NCBI GenBank assembly: GCA_020438845.1
Contig: JAGQTV010000081.1
Coordinates: 32,216-96,215, forward strand
Source of the DNA: Mycobacterium sp.
GTDB taxonomy: Bacteria; Actinomycetota; Actinomycetes; Mycobacteriales; Mycobacteriaceae
Direction: 5' to 3'
Length of the DNA: 64,000 nt
Below the pieces are notes generated by a model that saw only the letters and a list, made by a program, of their open reading frames with translations, was not told where the DNA came from and did not search any database. The position numbers and the translations under genes are program-made. Positions 18,693 to 28,204 of this stretch are shown one piece after another. Position 1 is the first letter of the stretch. Every line of letters starts with the position of its first letter.

Positions 18693-19338
18693 CCGGGCAG
18701 TCGCCCAGCACCCGGGTGATTGCGTCGTGCTCGGCCGGGGTCACCCACAGACCGTAGGTGGACTTGATAACGACGATCCGAGTGACGAACTCACAGCGGT
18801 AGGACTTGTTGGGCGGCAACCACGTTGCCGCGTCGCCGTCGCCCTTCTGTTGGTTGACCCAGCCGATCGTCGCCTGCAGGTTGAGTGGGTCGTTGGCGAA
18901 GTTGCGGCGTTTTACCTCGTCCCACTCTTGGGCACCGGTCTGCCAGGCGTCGGACAGTGCGACCACGTGATCGATTTGAATCTGATCGGATGTCCCTGGC
19001 CCGCGCAGGAATTCGACGGTCGTACCGGTGTAGGGATCGTTGAGAATCCCACTCAGTACCGTGCAACCGTTGGAACCCGGCCGGATCACCACATCGACGA
19101 GGTCCCGTCGCAGAATGTCGTTGCGGGTGTCGCAGCCGTTGTGACCGTCGGCCACCGTCACGTCGTCGGTCCACCGCTCCCCGAACAGACTGCGCTGGTA
19201 TCCGGTCTTGGGTGCCCGACCCTTCACCGGTAGCGTCTCGAGCACGGCCAGGGCGTCGGAGTCGGCGTGGGCGGGCGGCGCAACCACCAGGGCCGAGAAG
19301 AACAGCACCACCCCAACCGCGAAGCGACCCAGTATCAC
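18688..19338 (-). CDS. Secreted HNH endonuclease family protein
   Basis: A 216-residue exported protein with a signal peptide ending APPAHADSD. The mature part is of the HNH/DUF1524 (GmrSD C-terminal-like) group common in actinobacteria. The key block is IQIDHVVALSDAWQTGA, where the His of DHV is the likely general base, followed by RNFANDPLNLQA and the second part around QKGDGDAATWLPPNKSYRC. Four Cys are likely to be paired outside the cell. It is probably a secreted nuclease for nutrient recovery. It sits seven bases after the antiporter gene, in one operon with it. Confidence 0.85.
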   Translation of the reverse strand: MILGRFAVGVVLFFSALVVAPPAHADSDALAVLETLPVKGRAPKTGYQRSLFGERWTDDVTVADGHNGCDTRNDILRRDLVDVVIRPGSNGCTVLSGILNDPYTGTTVEFLRGPGTSDQIQIDHVVALSDAWQTGAQEWDEVKRRNFANDPLNLQATIGWVNQQKGDGDAATWLPPNKSYRCEFVTRIVVIKSTYGLWVTPAEHDAITRVLGDCPG

Positions 19339-19344
19339 TGGACC

Positions 19345-20490
19345 CTAACCCCACCAGAACGCAGTAGCGATCGCAACGTACAGGGCGATGAGAACCGCCC
19401 CCTCGAACCAGTTGGACTCGCCGTCGAAAGTCACCAGTACGGCTACCAGTGCCGACATCATCATCGCGGCCAATAACAGGGGTGAGAGCACCAGATCGAA
19501 CCCGGGCTGCCCCAGCAGCCCGGCTGCCAGGCAGACGATCGGGGCCACCGTCAGCGCAACCTGGATTGGTGACTGCAGAATCACCTGCACGCCATAGTCC
19601 ATCTGGTTCTTGGCGGCCAACTGGATTCCGACGACGTTCTCCACCGCGTTACCGGCGATGGCGACGATCACCAGACCCGCGAACACCTCGTTGATCCCAG
19701 CGGCGGCCATGGCAGGTTCGAGGGCGGCCACGAACCACTCTGATACGAATGCGGCCCCGATCCCGGCCAAGGCCAGCATTCCGATCGCCATCGCCAGCGG
19801 CCACTGCCCATGCTGGGTTGCCTTGCTGGCGGCCGCCGACGATTCCGCGCTCGCGGCGATTGGAAAATGGGTATGCCCGCTACCCGCTACGACATCGGAC
19901 TTGCCGCGCGCCAACGTGGCCGGCAGCGACAACGCGAACAAGGCCAGCATCACGATCGACACCACCACCGAGACAGTTCGCTCATGGGTGGCCGCCGGGG
20001 TGTGCAACGCCGCGGTCAACGTGGGCACGGCGAGGATGAACACCGCCAGGGTCAGCATGAGGCCAAGGGTTCGCCCGTCATCGGCGACGAAACGCTGACT
20101 GCCGTGTTTGAGACCGCCCACGACGAAGGCCAAGCCCAGCACCAACAACACGTTGGCCAGGATCGAGCCGACGAGCGTGGCCTTCACCACCCCGAAAAGC
20201 CCTGCCTTGAGGGCGAACAGGATGACGAACAGTTCGGGCAGATTTCCCAGCGCCGACTGCAGCACTCCGGTCGCGTTCGGCCCGAGTCGGTCCCCCAACG
20301 CCTCCACCGAACGGCCGACCAATGACGCCAACGTGGCCAGGGCGACCGCGGACACGACGAAGGCCAGCACGGCATTGCTGTGGGCGAAGTGCAGCACACC
20401 CGCCGCAACTGCGGCGGCCACCGTGACCACGACCATGACGCGGTCACGGTGCGACAGCAACGGCAGCGTGGCCGTTTCAGTCGTCGTCAC
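19345..20490 (-). CDS. Ca2+/H+ antiporter (CAX/ChaA type)
   Basis: A 381-residue membrane protein with about eleven helices arranged as two repeats. The two CAX signature helices are ALGNLPELFVILFAL and AIAGNAVENVVGIQLAA. Such proteins export Ca2+, and sometimes Na+ or K+, in exchange for protons. A His-rich/Ser-rich loop (about residues 205-225) separates the halves. I start at GTG 20490 (TTTETATLPL follows). An upstream ATG at 20553 would run over the promoter and start of the divergent gene. It leads a two-gene operon with the HNH nuclease. Confidence 0.85.
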   Translation of the reverse strand: MTTTETATLPLLSHRDRVMVVVTVAAAVAAGVLHFAHSNAVLAFVVSAVALATLASLVGRSVEALGDRLGPNATGVLQSALGNLPELFVILFALKAGLFGVVKATLVGSILANVLLVLGLAFVVGGLKHGSQRFVADDGRTLGLMLTLAVFILAVPTLTAALHTPAATHERTVSVVVSIVMLALFALSLPATLARGKSDVVAGSGHTHFPIAASAESSAAASKATQHGQWPLAMAIGMLALAGIGAAFVSEWFVAALEPAMAAAGINEVFAGLVIVAIAGNAVENVVGIQLAAKNQMDYGVQVILQSPIQVALTVAPIVCLAAGLLGQPGFDLVLSPLLLAAMMMSALVAVLVTFDGESNWFEGAVLIALYVAIATAFWWG

Positions 20491-20539
20491 ACGGCGAGTC
20501 TGACAGAACCGGGCACCCCCGGGGGAGATCAACCGGGCA

Positions 20540-20551
20540 TACAGTTGCGTC
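20540..20551 (+). promoter_or_regulatory. -10 element for a likely leaderless mRNA
   Basis: TACAGT at 20540-20545 fits the mycobacterial TAnnnT -10 pattern. The expected start of transcription falls on or next to the ATG at 20552. There is no ribosome binding site upstream of that ATG. Confidence 0.5.
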
Positions 20552-21565
20552 ATGCATGTCGATGCGATGACGATGCCGCAGCCTCTCGGTCAGATCGGCG
20601 GCCTCGCCCGCCGGGTCCAGGACGCGGGATTCTCCGGACTGCTGTTCACCGAACTGGCCCGCACCGCCTATCTCGGTGCCGCAGTGGCGTCGCAGGCAGC
20701 ACCGGGCCTGGAACTGTCCACCGGTGTGGCAGTGGCGTTTCCGCGCAGCCCGTTCGTGACCGCGGCCACCGCCTGGGAACTTCAGGAGGCCAGCGGAGGA
20801 CGATTCCGCCTCGGCCTGGGCACCCAGGTCCGCACCCACGTCGTCCGGCGGTACGGTGTGCCCTTCGAGCGCCCCGGGCCGCGTCTTCGGGACTACGTGC
20901 TGGCTGTGAAGGCCTGTTTCTCGGCGTTCCGGACCGGCAGTCTCGATCACCACGGCGAGTTCTACGACCTGGACTTCATCACCCCGCAGTGGAACGCCGG
21001 CCCGATCGCCGCCCCGGATCCCAAGGTCGACATCGCCGCGGTCAACCCGTGGATGCTGCGGATGGCGGGCGAGGTGGCCGACGGGGTGCACATCCATCCG
21101 ATCGGCGAACCCGGCTATCTGCGCCGTCACGTTCTGCCCGGCATCGCCGCCGGCGCCGCGAAGGTGGGACGCTCACCCGACGACGTCGCCGTGATCGTCC
21201 CGGCCCTGACGATCGTCGGCGACAGCGAGGAAGAGCGCGCCGCCGAACGGGAATTCGTCCGTGCCAGCATGAGCTTCTACGGGAGCACCCCGAATTACGC
21301 CTTCATCTGGGACGAGGCCGGGTTCGAGGGGACGACTGCGCGGATCCGGGAGAAGCAGAAGGCCGGCGACTTCGCCGGCATGGCAGCACAGATCACCGAT
21401 GAGCACATCGCGGCGTTCGCCACCGAGTCGAGTTGGGACGGTCTGGCCGACGCGTTGAAGGAGAAATACCACGGCTTAGCCAGCCGTATCGTGCTGTACA
21501 ACGCTCTCAACGATCCGCAACGGGTGGAGCGATATGGGGAGGTCGCCCGCCGCCTGCGGTGTTAG
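20552..21565 (+). CDS. F420-dependent LLM-class oxidoreductase
   Basis: A 337-residue luciferase-like monooxygenase-fold enzyme. Near the start it has LARRVQDAGFSGLLFTE, then STGVAVAFPRSPFVTAATAW and GGRFRLGLGTQV, which fit the mycobacterial F420-type group close to TIGR03617. It probably transfers hydride between F420 and an organic substrate; the substrate is unknown. A TACAGT -10 at 20540-20545 ends six bases before the ATG, so the mRNA may be leaderless. The PTS genes follow after nine bases, possibly in one transcript. Confidence 0.85.
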   Translation: MHVDAMTMPQPLGQIGGLARRVQDAGFSGLLFTELARTAYLGAAVASQAAPGLELSTGVAVAFPRSPFVTAATAWELQEASGGRFRLGLGTQVRTHVVRRYGVPFERPGPRLRDYVLAVKACFSAFRTGSLDHHGEFYDLDFITPQWNAGPIAAPDPKVDIAAVNPWMLRMAGEVADGVHIHPIGEPGYLRRHVLPGIAAGAAKVGRSPDDVAVIVPALTIVGDSEEERAAEREFVRASMSFYGSTPNYAFIWDEAGFEGTTARIREKQKAGDFAGMAAQITDEHIAAFATESSWDGLADALKEKYHGLASRIVLYNALNDPQRVERYGEVARRLRC

Positions 21566-21574
21566 TGTCCGGCT

Positions 21575-22354
21575 ATGTCTGGTCTGGCTGGGCTTCTGAG
21601 CGAGGACTGCGTGGCACTCGACGTCGCCGCGGCGACGTGGGAAGAGTCCGTGCTGGCCGCTGGCGCGCTCCTGGAACGGGCGGGGATCGCCGGCCCGGCC
21701 TACACCGGATCGATGATCGACAATGTCGAGACCAACGGCCCGTACATCGTGGTGGCACCGGGGTTCGCGTTCGCCCACGCCCGCCCGTCGGCCGCCGTAC
21801 ACCGAACCGGGATGTCGTGGGTGCGCCTGGCGACACCGGTTGCGTTCGGCCACAAGACCAATGACCCGGTGAACCTCGTGGTGGCCCTGGCCGCTGCCGA
21901 CGACGGGGCGCACGCCAAGGCGATGGCCGAACTCGCCAAGGTCATCGGCAATGCCGGAAAACGTGCCGCACTCGACGCCGCCGCCACCCCCGCCCAGGTG
22001 CTCTCGATCCTCGGCGTGGAGACTTCGTCCACACCCAAGGCAGCGGATTCTCGGAACCCCGTCAAAACGACCAACCTGATCCTCACTGTGTGCGGAAATG
22101 GTTTGGGCACAAGCCTTTTCCTGAAGAACACGCTGGAACAGGTGCTAGGCGCCTGGGGTTGGGCACCCTTCATCACCGTCGAGGCCACCGACACCATCTC
22201 GGCCAAGGGCCGCGCCAAGGAGGCCGATCTGATCATGACCTCCGGTGAGATCGCCAAGACCCTGGGCGACGTCGGCGTGCCGGTGAAGGTCATCGAGAAT
22301 TTCACCTCCACCCGCGAGATCGATGCCGCCCTGCGCGACTCCTACGACGTCTAG
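21575..22354 (+). CDS. PTS IIA-IIB fusion, ascorbate/fructose-type
   Basis: A 259-residue soluble protein with two phosphotransfer domains. Residues 1-150 are a IIA domain of the mannitol/fructose/ascorbate type, with the phospho-His in GFAFAHARPS. Residues 165-259 are a UlaB-like IIB domain with the phospho-Cys in LILTVCGNGLGTSLF. It would pass phosphate from HPr to the sugar carried by the IIC protein next to it. No EI or HPr gene is in the window. The IIC gene starts ten bases downstream. Identity of the sugar is inferred from the UlaA-like IIC. Confidence 0.87.
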   Translation: MSGLAGLLSEDCVALDVAAATWEESVLAAGALLERAGIAGPAYTGSMIDNVETNGPYIVVAPGFAFAHARPSAAVHRTGMSWVRLATPVAFGHKTNDPVNLVVALAAADDGAHAKAMAELAKVIGNAGKRAALDAAATPAQVLSILGVETSSTPKAADSRNPVKTTNLILTVCGNGLGTSLFLKNTLEQVLGAWGWAPFITVEATDTISAKGRAKEADLIMTSGEIAKTLGDVGVPVKVIENFTSTREIDAALRDSYDV

Positions 22355-22363
22355 GGATTCCTG

Positions 22364-23917
22364 ATGAATGTGCTTGTCGGCATCGCTCAATTCGTTGTCA
22401 ACGAAATCCTCGCCGTCCCGGCCTACCTCATCGGGATCATCACCGCCGTCGGCCTGATCGCGCTGCGCAAGAGCATGGGGCAGGTCATCGGCGGCGCGCT
22501 GAAGGCCACCCTCGGCTTCCTGCTGATCGGTGCGGGCGCCACGCTGGTCGTCGCCTCACTGAAGCCGCTTGGGGTGATGATCCAGGGCGCGGCGGGCACC
22601 AAGGGCGTGGTGCCCACCAACGAAGCCATCGTCGGCATCGCGCAGAACAGATTCGGCGCACAGGTGGCCTGGCTGATGATCCTGGGCTTCGCGATCAGCC
22701 TGCTGCTCGCACGGTTCACGCCGTTGCACTACGTGTTCCTGACCGGGCATCACACCCTGTTCATGGCCACCCTGCTGACCATCGTGCTGGCCAGCGCCGG
22801 GCTGCCGTCGGCGACCGTGGTCATCCTCGGCGGGTTCCTGCTCGGGGTGGTCATGGTCTCGTTGCCGGCCATCTCACAGCCGTGGACCAAACGAATCACC
22901 GGTGACGACAGCATCGCCATCGGCCATTTCGGGACGCTGGGCTATATCGCCGCCGGGGTCGCCGGCCGTGCCGCCGGAGGTGCCAGGAGTCGGTCGACCG
23001 AAGACCTGAAACTTCCTGAATCGCTTCGGTTCCTGCGCGACTCGATGGTGGCCACCGCCCTGTCGATGGTGCTGATGTACCTGGCGGTATCGCTGATCTA
23101 TCTGGCCAAGGCCGGCAGCGGCACGGCCTTCGCCGCCTACGCCGACGACACCGGTGCCGGCGCGGCAACCAGCGTGGGTAACTTCCTGATGAGGGGGGTC
23201 ACCGAGGGTCTGAGCTTCGGGGTTGCCGTCGCGGTGATCCTGTTCGGGGTGCGCACCATCCTCGGTGAACTGGTTCCGGCCTTCCAGGGCATCGCCGAGC
23301 GGATGGTGCCCGGGGCGGTACCCGCCCTGGACGCGCCGATCGTCTTCCCCTACGCCCAGAACGCGGTGCTGATCGGGTTCGTTTCCAGTTTCACCGGCGG
23401 TCTGGCTGGGCTGGCCGTGCTGTCGCTGTGGCTCGGGCCGGCGTTCGGCTGGGTCTTGGTACTGCCCGGCCTGGTGCCGCACTTCTTCACCGGCGGCGCG
23501 GCGGGGGTGTACGGCAACGCCACCGGTGGCAGGCGCGGCGCGGTAGCCGGAGGATTCGTCAACGGCCTGATCATCACCTTCCTGCCCGCCCTTCTCGTGC
23601 GGGTGCTGGGCTCCTTCGGCGAGGAGAACACCACCTTCGGCGATGCCGACTTCGGTTGGTACGGAATTCTCCTCGGGAACGCCGCAAAGCTGGGCTCACT
23701 GTGGGGCGTGATCGCCATGCTGACCATCGGTGCCGGGCTGCTGGCGCTGGCTGTAGGGATACAGCGCAAACTCGTTGAGACCGATTGGGATCCGGCCCCG
23801 GGCCGTGCGTGGCCCACCGCAGGCGAGACGGCCGGACCCACTGTTACTACCGGTCGCAGCTATCCCAAGATCCCGGCCCCGGCTGGGGCGCCGACACCTC
23901 CCCCGCCGCCGACTTGA
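22364..23917 (+). CDS. PTS ascorbate-type IIC transporter (UlaA-like)
   Basis: A 517-residue membrane protein with about ten to twelve helices, matching the UlaA/SgaT family of ascorbate PTS permeases: MNVLVGIAQFVVNEILAVPA at the start, LARFTPLHYVFLTGHHTLFM in the middle and ALDAPIVFPYAQNAVLIGF later. It ends in a Pro-rich tail (PAPAGAPTPPPPPT). It takes up its sugar while phosphorylating it with the IIB domain encoded upstream. Ascorbate is the usual substrate, but related pentose-like sugars are possible. Confidence 0.87.
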   Translation: MNVLVGIAQFVVNEILAVPAYLIGIITAVGLIALRKSMGQVIGGALKATLGFLLIGAGATLVVASLKPLGVMIQGAAGTKGVVPTNEAIVGIAQNRFGAQVAWLMILGFAISLLLARFTPLHYVFLTGHHTLFMATLLTIVLASAGLPSATVVILGGFLLGVVMVSLPAISQPWTKRITGDDSIAIGHFGTLGYIAAGVAGRAAGGARSRSTEDLKLPESLRFLRDSMVATALSMVLMYLAVSLIYLAKAGSGTAFAAYADDTGAGAATSVGNFLMRGVTEGLSFGVAVAVILFGVRTILGELVPAFQGIAERMVPGAVPALDAPIVFPYAQNAVLIGFVSSFTGGLAGLAVLSLWLGPAFGWVLVLPGLVPHFFTGGAAGVYGNATGGRRGAVAGGFVNGLIITFLPALLVRVLGSFGEENTTFGDADFGWYGILLGNAAKLGSLWGVIAMLTIGAGLLALAVGIQRKLVETDWDPAPGRAWPTAGETAGPTVTTGRSYPKIPAPAGAPTPPPPPT

Positions 23918-23926
23918 TCCGTATGC

Positions 23927-24637
23927 CTAGTCAGCAGCGGCCGGTGGGAAATGGATGACTTCGCCGCGGTTGATCGAAACCCAGTCGCGGGCCTCCAGAT
24001 AGGGCCGAAAGGTTTCGGTGATCGCAGCGGCGTCGGCGGCGGTTTTCGGCCGTTGCAATTCGTAGAGATGGGGAAACTCCGTCCATGCCACCACGGCGTC
24101 CCACAGACGCACGGCCGCTTCGCCTGCGGGCGGGTCGATGAGCACTGGCCCGAACAGACATTGCCCGTCGGGAAAGAACAGCGTCGGCACACCGTAGCCG
24201 GCGGCATCCACGACCCGCCGGTGGTCGGCCAGAACCTCGTCGCCAGTGGTTGGGTCGGCGATCGCTTCATCGACCAAACCGGGGTCAAAACCGAGCTCTC
24301 CCAACAGGTGCCGGGCCACGGCCTTCTCGTGCGGCTTGTGGCCCTCCTCGTGCAGGGCCCGCCCGGCCCGCTCGTACCAGGCTCCGACGTCGTCCATCGA
24401 CCGTCGGCGCAGCAGAGCTCCGATGCGCATCATCGACCACCCGTATGACCACTCGCGCTCCCACGGGTGCTTCTTGCCATCGACGCGGTTGATTTCCTCG
24501 AGACTGAAAAAACGCCAGTTCACTTGGAGGCCGGTCATCTTGCTGACTTCTCGTATCCAGCGCGAAGTCTGATAGGCGTAGGGGCACATGACGTCGAAAT
24601 GGAAGTCGACGAAGGATGGGGACGACACCCCAGTCAC
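23927..24637 (-). CDS. DsbA-fold protein (Rv2466c/FrnE-like group)
   Basis: A 236-residue cytoplasmic thioredoxin-fold protein with a DsbA-type helical insert. The active-site region reads [18 protein letters not shown]: the first Cys of the CxxC is kept, while the second is Ala. The cis-Pro region is [13 protein letters not shown]. The group includes Rv2466c, a mycothiol-dependent reductase, so a one-Cys, mycothiol-using mechanism is possible. GTG 24637 overlaps the upstream stop as GTGA; GTG 24646 and GTG 24628 are other candidate starts. It is the last gene of a three-gene overlapping operon. Confidence 0.75.
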   Translation of the reverse strand: MTGVSSPSFVDFHFDVMCPYAYQTSRWIREVSKMTGLQVNWRFFSLEEINRVDGKKHPWEREWSYGWSMMRIGALLRRRSMDDVGAWYERAGRALHEEGHKPHEKAVARHLLGELGFDPGLVDEAIADPTTGDEVLADHRRVVDAAGYGVPTLFFPDGQCLFGPVLIDPPAGEAAVRLWDAVVAWTEFPHLYELQRPKTAADAAAITETFRPYLEARDWVSINRGEVIHFPPAAAD

Positions 24638-25437
24638 CCTATCCACTGGTGCAGGATCTGATCGAAGGTGCCATCCGCCAAGGCTGATTGCAGCCAGGCG
24701 TTCACTTCGCCGGACAACCCGCTGCCCCGGGGCAACAGGTACGCCTTCTGGTCGATGGTGAAAGGCCGATCAGGGTTGACGGCCACCAGATCAGGATTCA
24801 ACTCGGCCTGGTAACGGGCTTCGATATTGTCGGTGATCATCACGTCGGCCTCCCCTGCCGCCAAACGGGCGAAGATGGTGGCGTTGTCCGGCCAGATGAT
24901 GATGTCCGCGTTGGGGAAATGCTGGCGAGCGAATTGCTCGTTCGTTCCCCCCGGGTTCTCGATGACCCGGACCCCTCGTTGGTTGATCTGGTCGATGGAC
25001 TCCAGTTGTGTTGCGAGTTCACGCCGCGCGAGAGGTATTTTCCCGGTGTCCAGGTACGGGATGGTGAATTCGCCGACCTGCTGGCGGGCCGGAGTGATCG
25101 AGATGCCACCCATGGCGATGTCGCAGTTATCCAGATCGCGGGTCAACGTGGGCCAGGTAGTAGCCACATAGACCGGAGTTCGCCCGAGGTAAGTGGCGAG
25201 GTTGCGGGCCATCTCGATGTCTATCCCGGTGTACACGCCCGTCACTGGGTCACGGTAGGTCAGCGGCGGGTAGTCACCGGTGCTGCAGACCCGCAGGTCT
25301 GGCTCCGCTGCGGCCGGCGCCGGGCCGGCAAGGACGGAAAACAGGACTACGACACCCCAGCACCGCACGGCCCACCCCCGTGAAGACCTGCCCCGTAAAA
25401 ACCAGCACCGGAACACCATCGACTCAGCCGCTCGCAT
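24634..25437 (-). CDS. Exported PheC-like cyclohexadienyl dehydratase / SBP_bac_3 protein
   Basis: A 267-residue periplasmic-binding-fold protein with a signal peptide ending [10 protein letters not shown]. The body matches bacterial PheC more than amino-acid binding proteins: [38 protein letters not shown] and [14 protein letters not shown]. PheC proteins turn prephenate or arogenate into phenylpyruvate or phenylalanine outside the cytoplasm. Mycobacteria are known to secrete a chorismate mutase, so an exported prephenate route is plausible. A binding-protein role cannot be ruled out. It overlaps the M15 peptidase gene by 14 bases; ATG 25419 is an alternative start. Confidence 0.75.
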   Translation of the reverse strand: MRAAESMVFRCWFLRGRSSRGWAVRCWGVVVLFSVLAGPAPAAAEPDLRVCSTGDYPPLTYRDPVTGVYTGIDIEMARNLATYLGRTPVYVATTWPTLTRDLDNCDIAMGGISITPARQQVGEFTIPYLDTGKIPLARRELATQLESIDQINQRGVRVIENPGGTNEQFARQHFPNADIIIWPDNATIFARLAAGEADVMITDNIEARYQAELNPDLVAVNPDRPFTIDQKAYLLPRGSGLSGEVNAWLQSALADGTFDQILHQWIG

Positions 25438-25912
25438 CCGGCAGCAGCGGTGGGCAGTTCCCAGCGGCGTCAGCGGTCAATTCGAAATGCCACAGTTCGT
25501 TGGCGTAGGTCCGACACAGTCCAAAGCGCGAGCCGTTGGCCACCAGCCAGTGATCGGCGGCGACACCGCCGATATCCACGGCCAAGCCTTGAACGTGGTG
25601 GGATCGCTGCGGTGTCTGGACGAACTGCCGGGCGGCCGCGACGCTGCCGTAGGTGGCCACCGCGTCATCAAGCAGTTGCTGCTGAAACTCCGGCGAGCGC
25701 CATCCGGAGGTGATAGTCATGACCACCCCATCTGCCGCCGCTGCGGTAGACGCCTGCTGGACGGCGGCGAGCAGCGCTGGATTGAGATATCCGACCGCCG
25801 GATTCTGCACGTCGTAGGGGCTGAGTGCCTGGACATCGGCCCGCGCGACCGCAGCACCCGCGCCGGACAACGCGAGTGTCAACCCGATCATCAGTGTGGA
25901 GACCGTTCGCAT
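25424..25912 (-). CDS. Exported M15/VanY-type D-Ala-D-Ala carboxypeptidase
   Basis: A 162-residue exported protein with a signal peptide ending AAVARADVQ. The zinc-binding motifs of peptidase family M15 are present: SHHVQGLAVDI (His and Asp ligands) and ELWHFEL (catalytic Glu and third His ligand), plus ITSGWRSPEFQQQ. It should trim D-Ala from peptidoglycan stems in the cell wall. It leads an operon with the PheC-like and DsbA-like genes. The ATG at 25912 is the only start that gives a complete signal peptide. Confidence 0.87.
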   Translation of the reverse strand: MRTVSTLMIGLTLALSGAGAAVARADVQALSPYDVQNPAVGYLNPALLAAVQQASTAAAADGVVMTITSGWRSPEFQQQLLDDAVATYGSVAAARQFVQTPQRSHHVQGLAVDIGGVAADHWLVANGSRFGLCRTYANELWHFELTADAAGNCPPLLPDASG

Positions 25913-25989
25913 GATGTAGACATCATCGCAGGGCCTGAGCCCTGTGGTTGTAATCAGGAGTCGAGTCTAGAGAGATCGGGAGGCCGCCC

Positions 25990-27222
25990 GTGGCACTTGT
26001 CCTGGCATACGGCGTGGTGCTGCTGATCAGCGTTTCGCTGTCCGGGGTGGCGGCGCGGACCGTCTTGTCCACCGCCCTGTTGTTCCTGTTAGCAGGAGCG
26101 TTGCTCGGCCCAGGTGGGTTAGGTGTCGTCAACCAAAGCGCCGAAGACGAAATCGTTGCCGTGCTGGCCGACGTCGCGCTGTTCACGGTGTTGTTCACCG
26201 ATGGCCAACGCGCCAGCGTGCCGGCGTTGAGAGAGGGCTGGCGGCTGTCCGGCCGGGCCCTGGGACTGGGCATGCCGCTCGCGATGATCGGGATCGCCAT
26301 TCCCGCGCACTTCCTGGTGGGCCTGGACTGGGCGGCGGCCTTGCTGCTCGGCGCCATCCTCTCCCCCACCGACCCGGTATTCGCCTCGGCGCTGGTGGGT
26401 CGCAGCGACATACCGTTGCGGTTACGTCGACTGCTCAATGTGGAGTCCGGACTCAATGACGGACTGGCGTTGCCGTTCGTCCTGATCTTTCTGGCCACAG
26501 CCAAGCACGAAGACTCGCATCTGAGCACCGTGCTGCTGGAACTGGTCCTCGGCCTGGTCATCGGCATCGGAGTGGCGGCCCTCGTCGCCCTGGCCTGGCG
26601 CAGCCGCATCCTGACCGCCGAACCGCGACTTCAGCCGCTGGGCCCGGTCGCCATCGCGATCGTGGTGTACGCGATCTGCCACATGACCCACGCCAATCCG
26701 TATCTGGCGGCGTTCGCGGCGGGATCGGCGCTGGCGACCCTGGACCATGTCGCCGCCGAACATTTCGAACCCTTCGGCGACCTGCTCTCAGAACTCACCA
26801 AATTCGCCGCCTTACTGCTATTCGGCGCGCTGATCACCCCGGAGCGGCTATCCCATCTGGGGTGGCAGGGCTGGCTGCTCGCTATCCTGGCAATCGTCGT
26901 GGTGCGGCCGGTTTCCATGCTGCTGTCCCTGATCCGCACACCCATGCCGCGCTCCGAGAGACTCACCGCAGCATGGTTCGGCCCCAAGGGCTTTGCCTCG
27001 GTGGTCTACGGCCTGCTGGTCCTGCAGGCTGGAATCCCTGAGGGAGAGAAGCTCTTCGACCTGATCGCCGTGACGATCGCGCTGTCGATCATCCTGCACT
27101 CCTCCACCGACGTACCGGTGGCCCGCATACTGAGCATCGAACCGCCGGACAACCTGCCGGCCGGCCAGCACGATCCCAGCTTCGATAGGCAGGAATCCGA
27201 GAGTCCCTCAAACAAGCCTTAG
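25990..27222 (+). CDS. Na+/H+ or K+/H+ antiporter (NhaP-type CPA1)
   Basis: A 410-residue membrane antiporter with about twelve helices. The ion-binding helix reads AILSPTDPVFASALVG, followed by NVESGLNDGLALPFVLIF, the ND pair of electroneutral CPA1 exchangers. A late helix has WFGPKGFASVVYGLLV. It exports a monovalent cation in exchange for protons at the plasma membrane. GTG 25990 lies eight bases after GGGAGG. The short hydrophilic tail carries no regulatory domain. Confidence 0.88.
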   Translation: MALVLAYGVVLLISVSLSGVAARTVLSTALLFLLAGALLGPGGLGVVNQSAEDEIVAVLADVALFTVLFTDGQRASVPALREGWRLSGRALGLGMPLAMIGIAIPAHFLVGLDWAAALLLGAILSPTDPVFASALVGRSDIPLRLRRLLNVESGLNDGLALPFVLIFLATAKHEDSHLSTVLLELVLGLVIGIGVAALVALAWRSRILTAEPRLQPLGPVAIAIVVYAICHMTHANPYLAAFAAGSALATLDHVAAEHFEPFGDLLSELTKFAALLLFGALITPERLSHLGWQGWLLAILAIVVVRPVSMLLSLIRTPMPRSERLTAAWFGPKGFASVVYGLLVLQAGIPEGEKLFDLIAVTIALSIILHSSTDVPVARILSIEPPDNLPAGQHDPSFDRQESESPSNKP

Positions 27223-27247
27223 CCCGGCCCGGGCCTGGAGCCCGTTT

Positions 27248-28204
27248 TCAGGGGAATTCGATATAGCGGCCGGCCCCGCTGGCCGCAGCCCGCTCAAGCA
27301 CGAGCGAACTCAGGGCCACGTCATCCATCGCGATACCCATGTTGAGGAACATCCGCCGACCCGTGGTGGGCACATCCACTTCGGACGCCACGACGGCGGC
27401 CAGGTGCGTATTCGGCTTCGGCAGACCGAAGAAGTACAGCTCGTCGGCGACTGAGTTGTACTGGCCGAGGTCGTCCACACAATAGATGCTGGCGTCATGA
27501 AAAGCCTTGGGCGCCATGGCGTCGTCGTAGTCCACCGGGAGCAGAAGCGCATTGGGGTCGGTATTGGCGCAGTCCAGCTTCGGATCGAGCGGAACGGTGA
27601 TGGTGGTGATCACCAGGTCGGCGCCGGTCACCGCGTCGGTTGGCGATTCAGCCACTCGAGTCACCCGGTCGCCGGCCTTGTCGAGGAGGTCCCGGGCCCG
27701 GCCTGCATTGCGGTCGTAGGCCGTCACATGGGTCAGCCCGGGTTTCTCGGTCAAGGCGACCTCGAGGTGGCGACTGCCCTGCAATCCGCAGCCGACGATG
27801 GCCAGGTGCTTGAGATCGCCCGGCACATGGCGCATGGTCACTCCAGACACACCCGGGGTCCGCATCTCGGTGATCCAGCCGCCGTCGAGCAGCGCGATGG
27901 GCCGGCCCGTCTCGGCATCGTTCATGATCATGACGCCGTAGATATAGGGCAGTCCTTTCGCATTGTTTTGCTCGTAGCCGGCCACCCACTTCAAGCCGAT
28001 CTGGTCCGAGCCGCCGAGATAGGCCGGCATCGCGTGGATGAATGCGTCCTCGCGAGACGTCACTTTCGGTTTGGGTGGGTTTTGCACCAGTCCCCGCGCC
28101 TTCTGCTTGAAGGCGTCCTCGAGGACGTCGACGATCTCGGTCCAGGTCAGGCCCAGGCCCTCAAGGTCGGCCCGGTTCAACACCAGCATCTGGTTATCGC
28201 TCAT
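27248..28204 (-). CDS. Ornithine cyclodeaminase / mu-crystallin family protein
   Basis: A 318-residue NAD(P)-dependent enzyme of the ornithine cyclodeaminase family. The substrate-side Lys/Arg patch is in AMPAYLGGSDQIGLKWV and ITEMRTPGVSGVTMRHV. The nucleotide-binding loop is AIVGCGLQGSRHLEVAL. The family also includes alanine and pyrroline-type dehydrogenases and siderophore-precursor enzymes, so the substrate is open. It stands alone and is convergent with the antiporter gene. Confidence 0.85.
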   Translation of the reverse strand: MSDNQMLVLNRADLEGLGLTWTEIVDVLEDAFKQKARGLVQNPPKPKVTSREDAFIHAMPAYLGGSDQIGLKWVAGYEQNNAKGLPYIYGVMIMNDAETGRPIALLDGGWITEMRTPGVSGVTMRHVPGDLKHLAIVGCGLQGSRHLEVALTEKPGLTHVTAYDRNAGRARDLLDKAGDRVTRVAESPTDAVTGADLVITTITVPLDPKLDCANTDPNALLLPVDYDDAMAPKAFHDASIYCVDDLGQYNSVADELYFFGLPKPNTHLAAVVASEVDVPTTGRRMFLNMGIAMDDVALSSLVLERAAASGAGRYIEFP

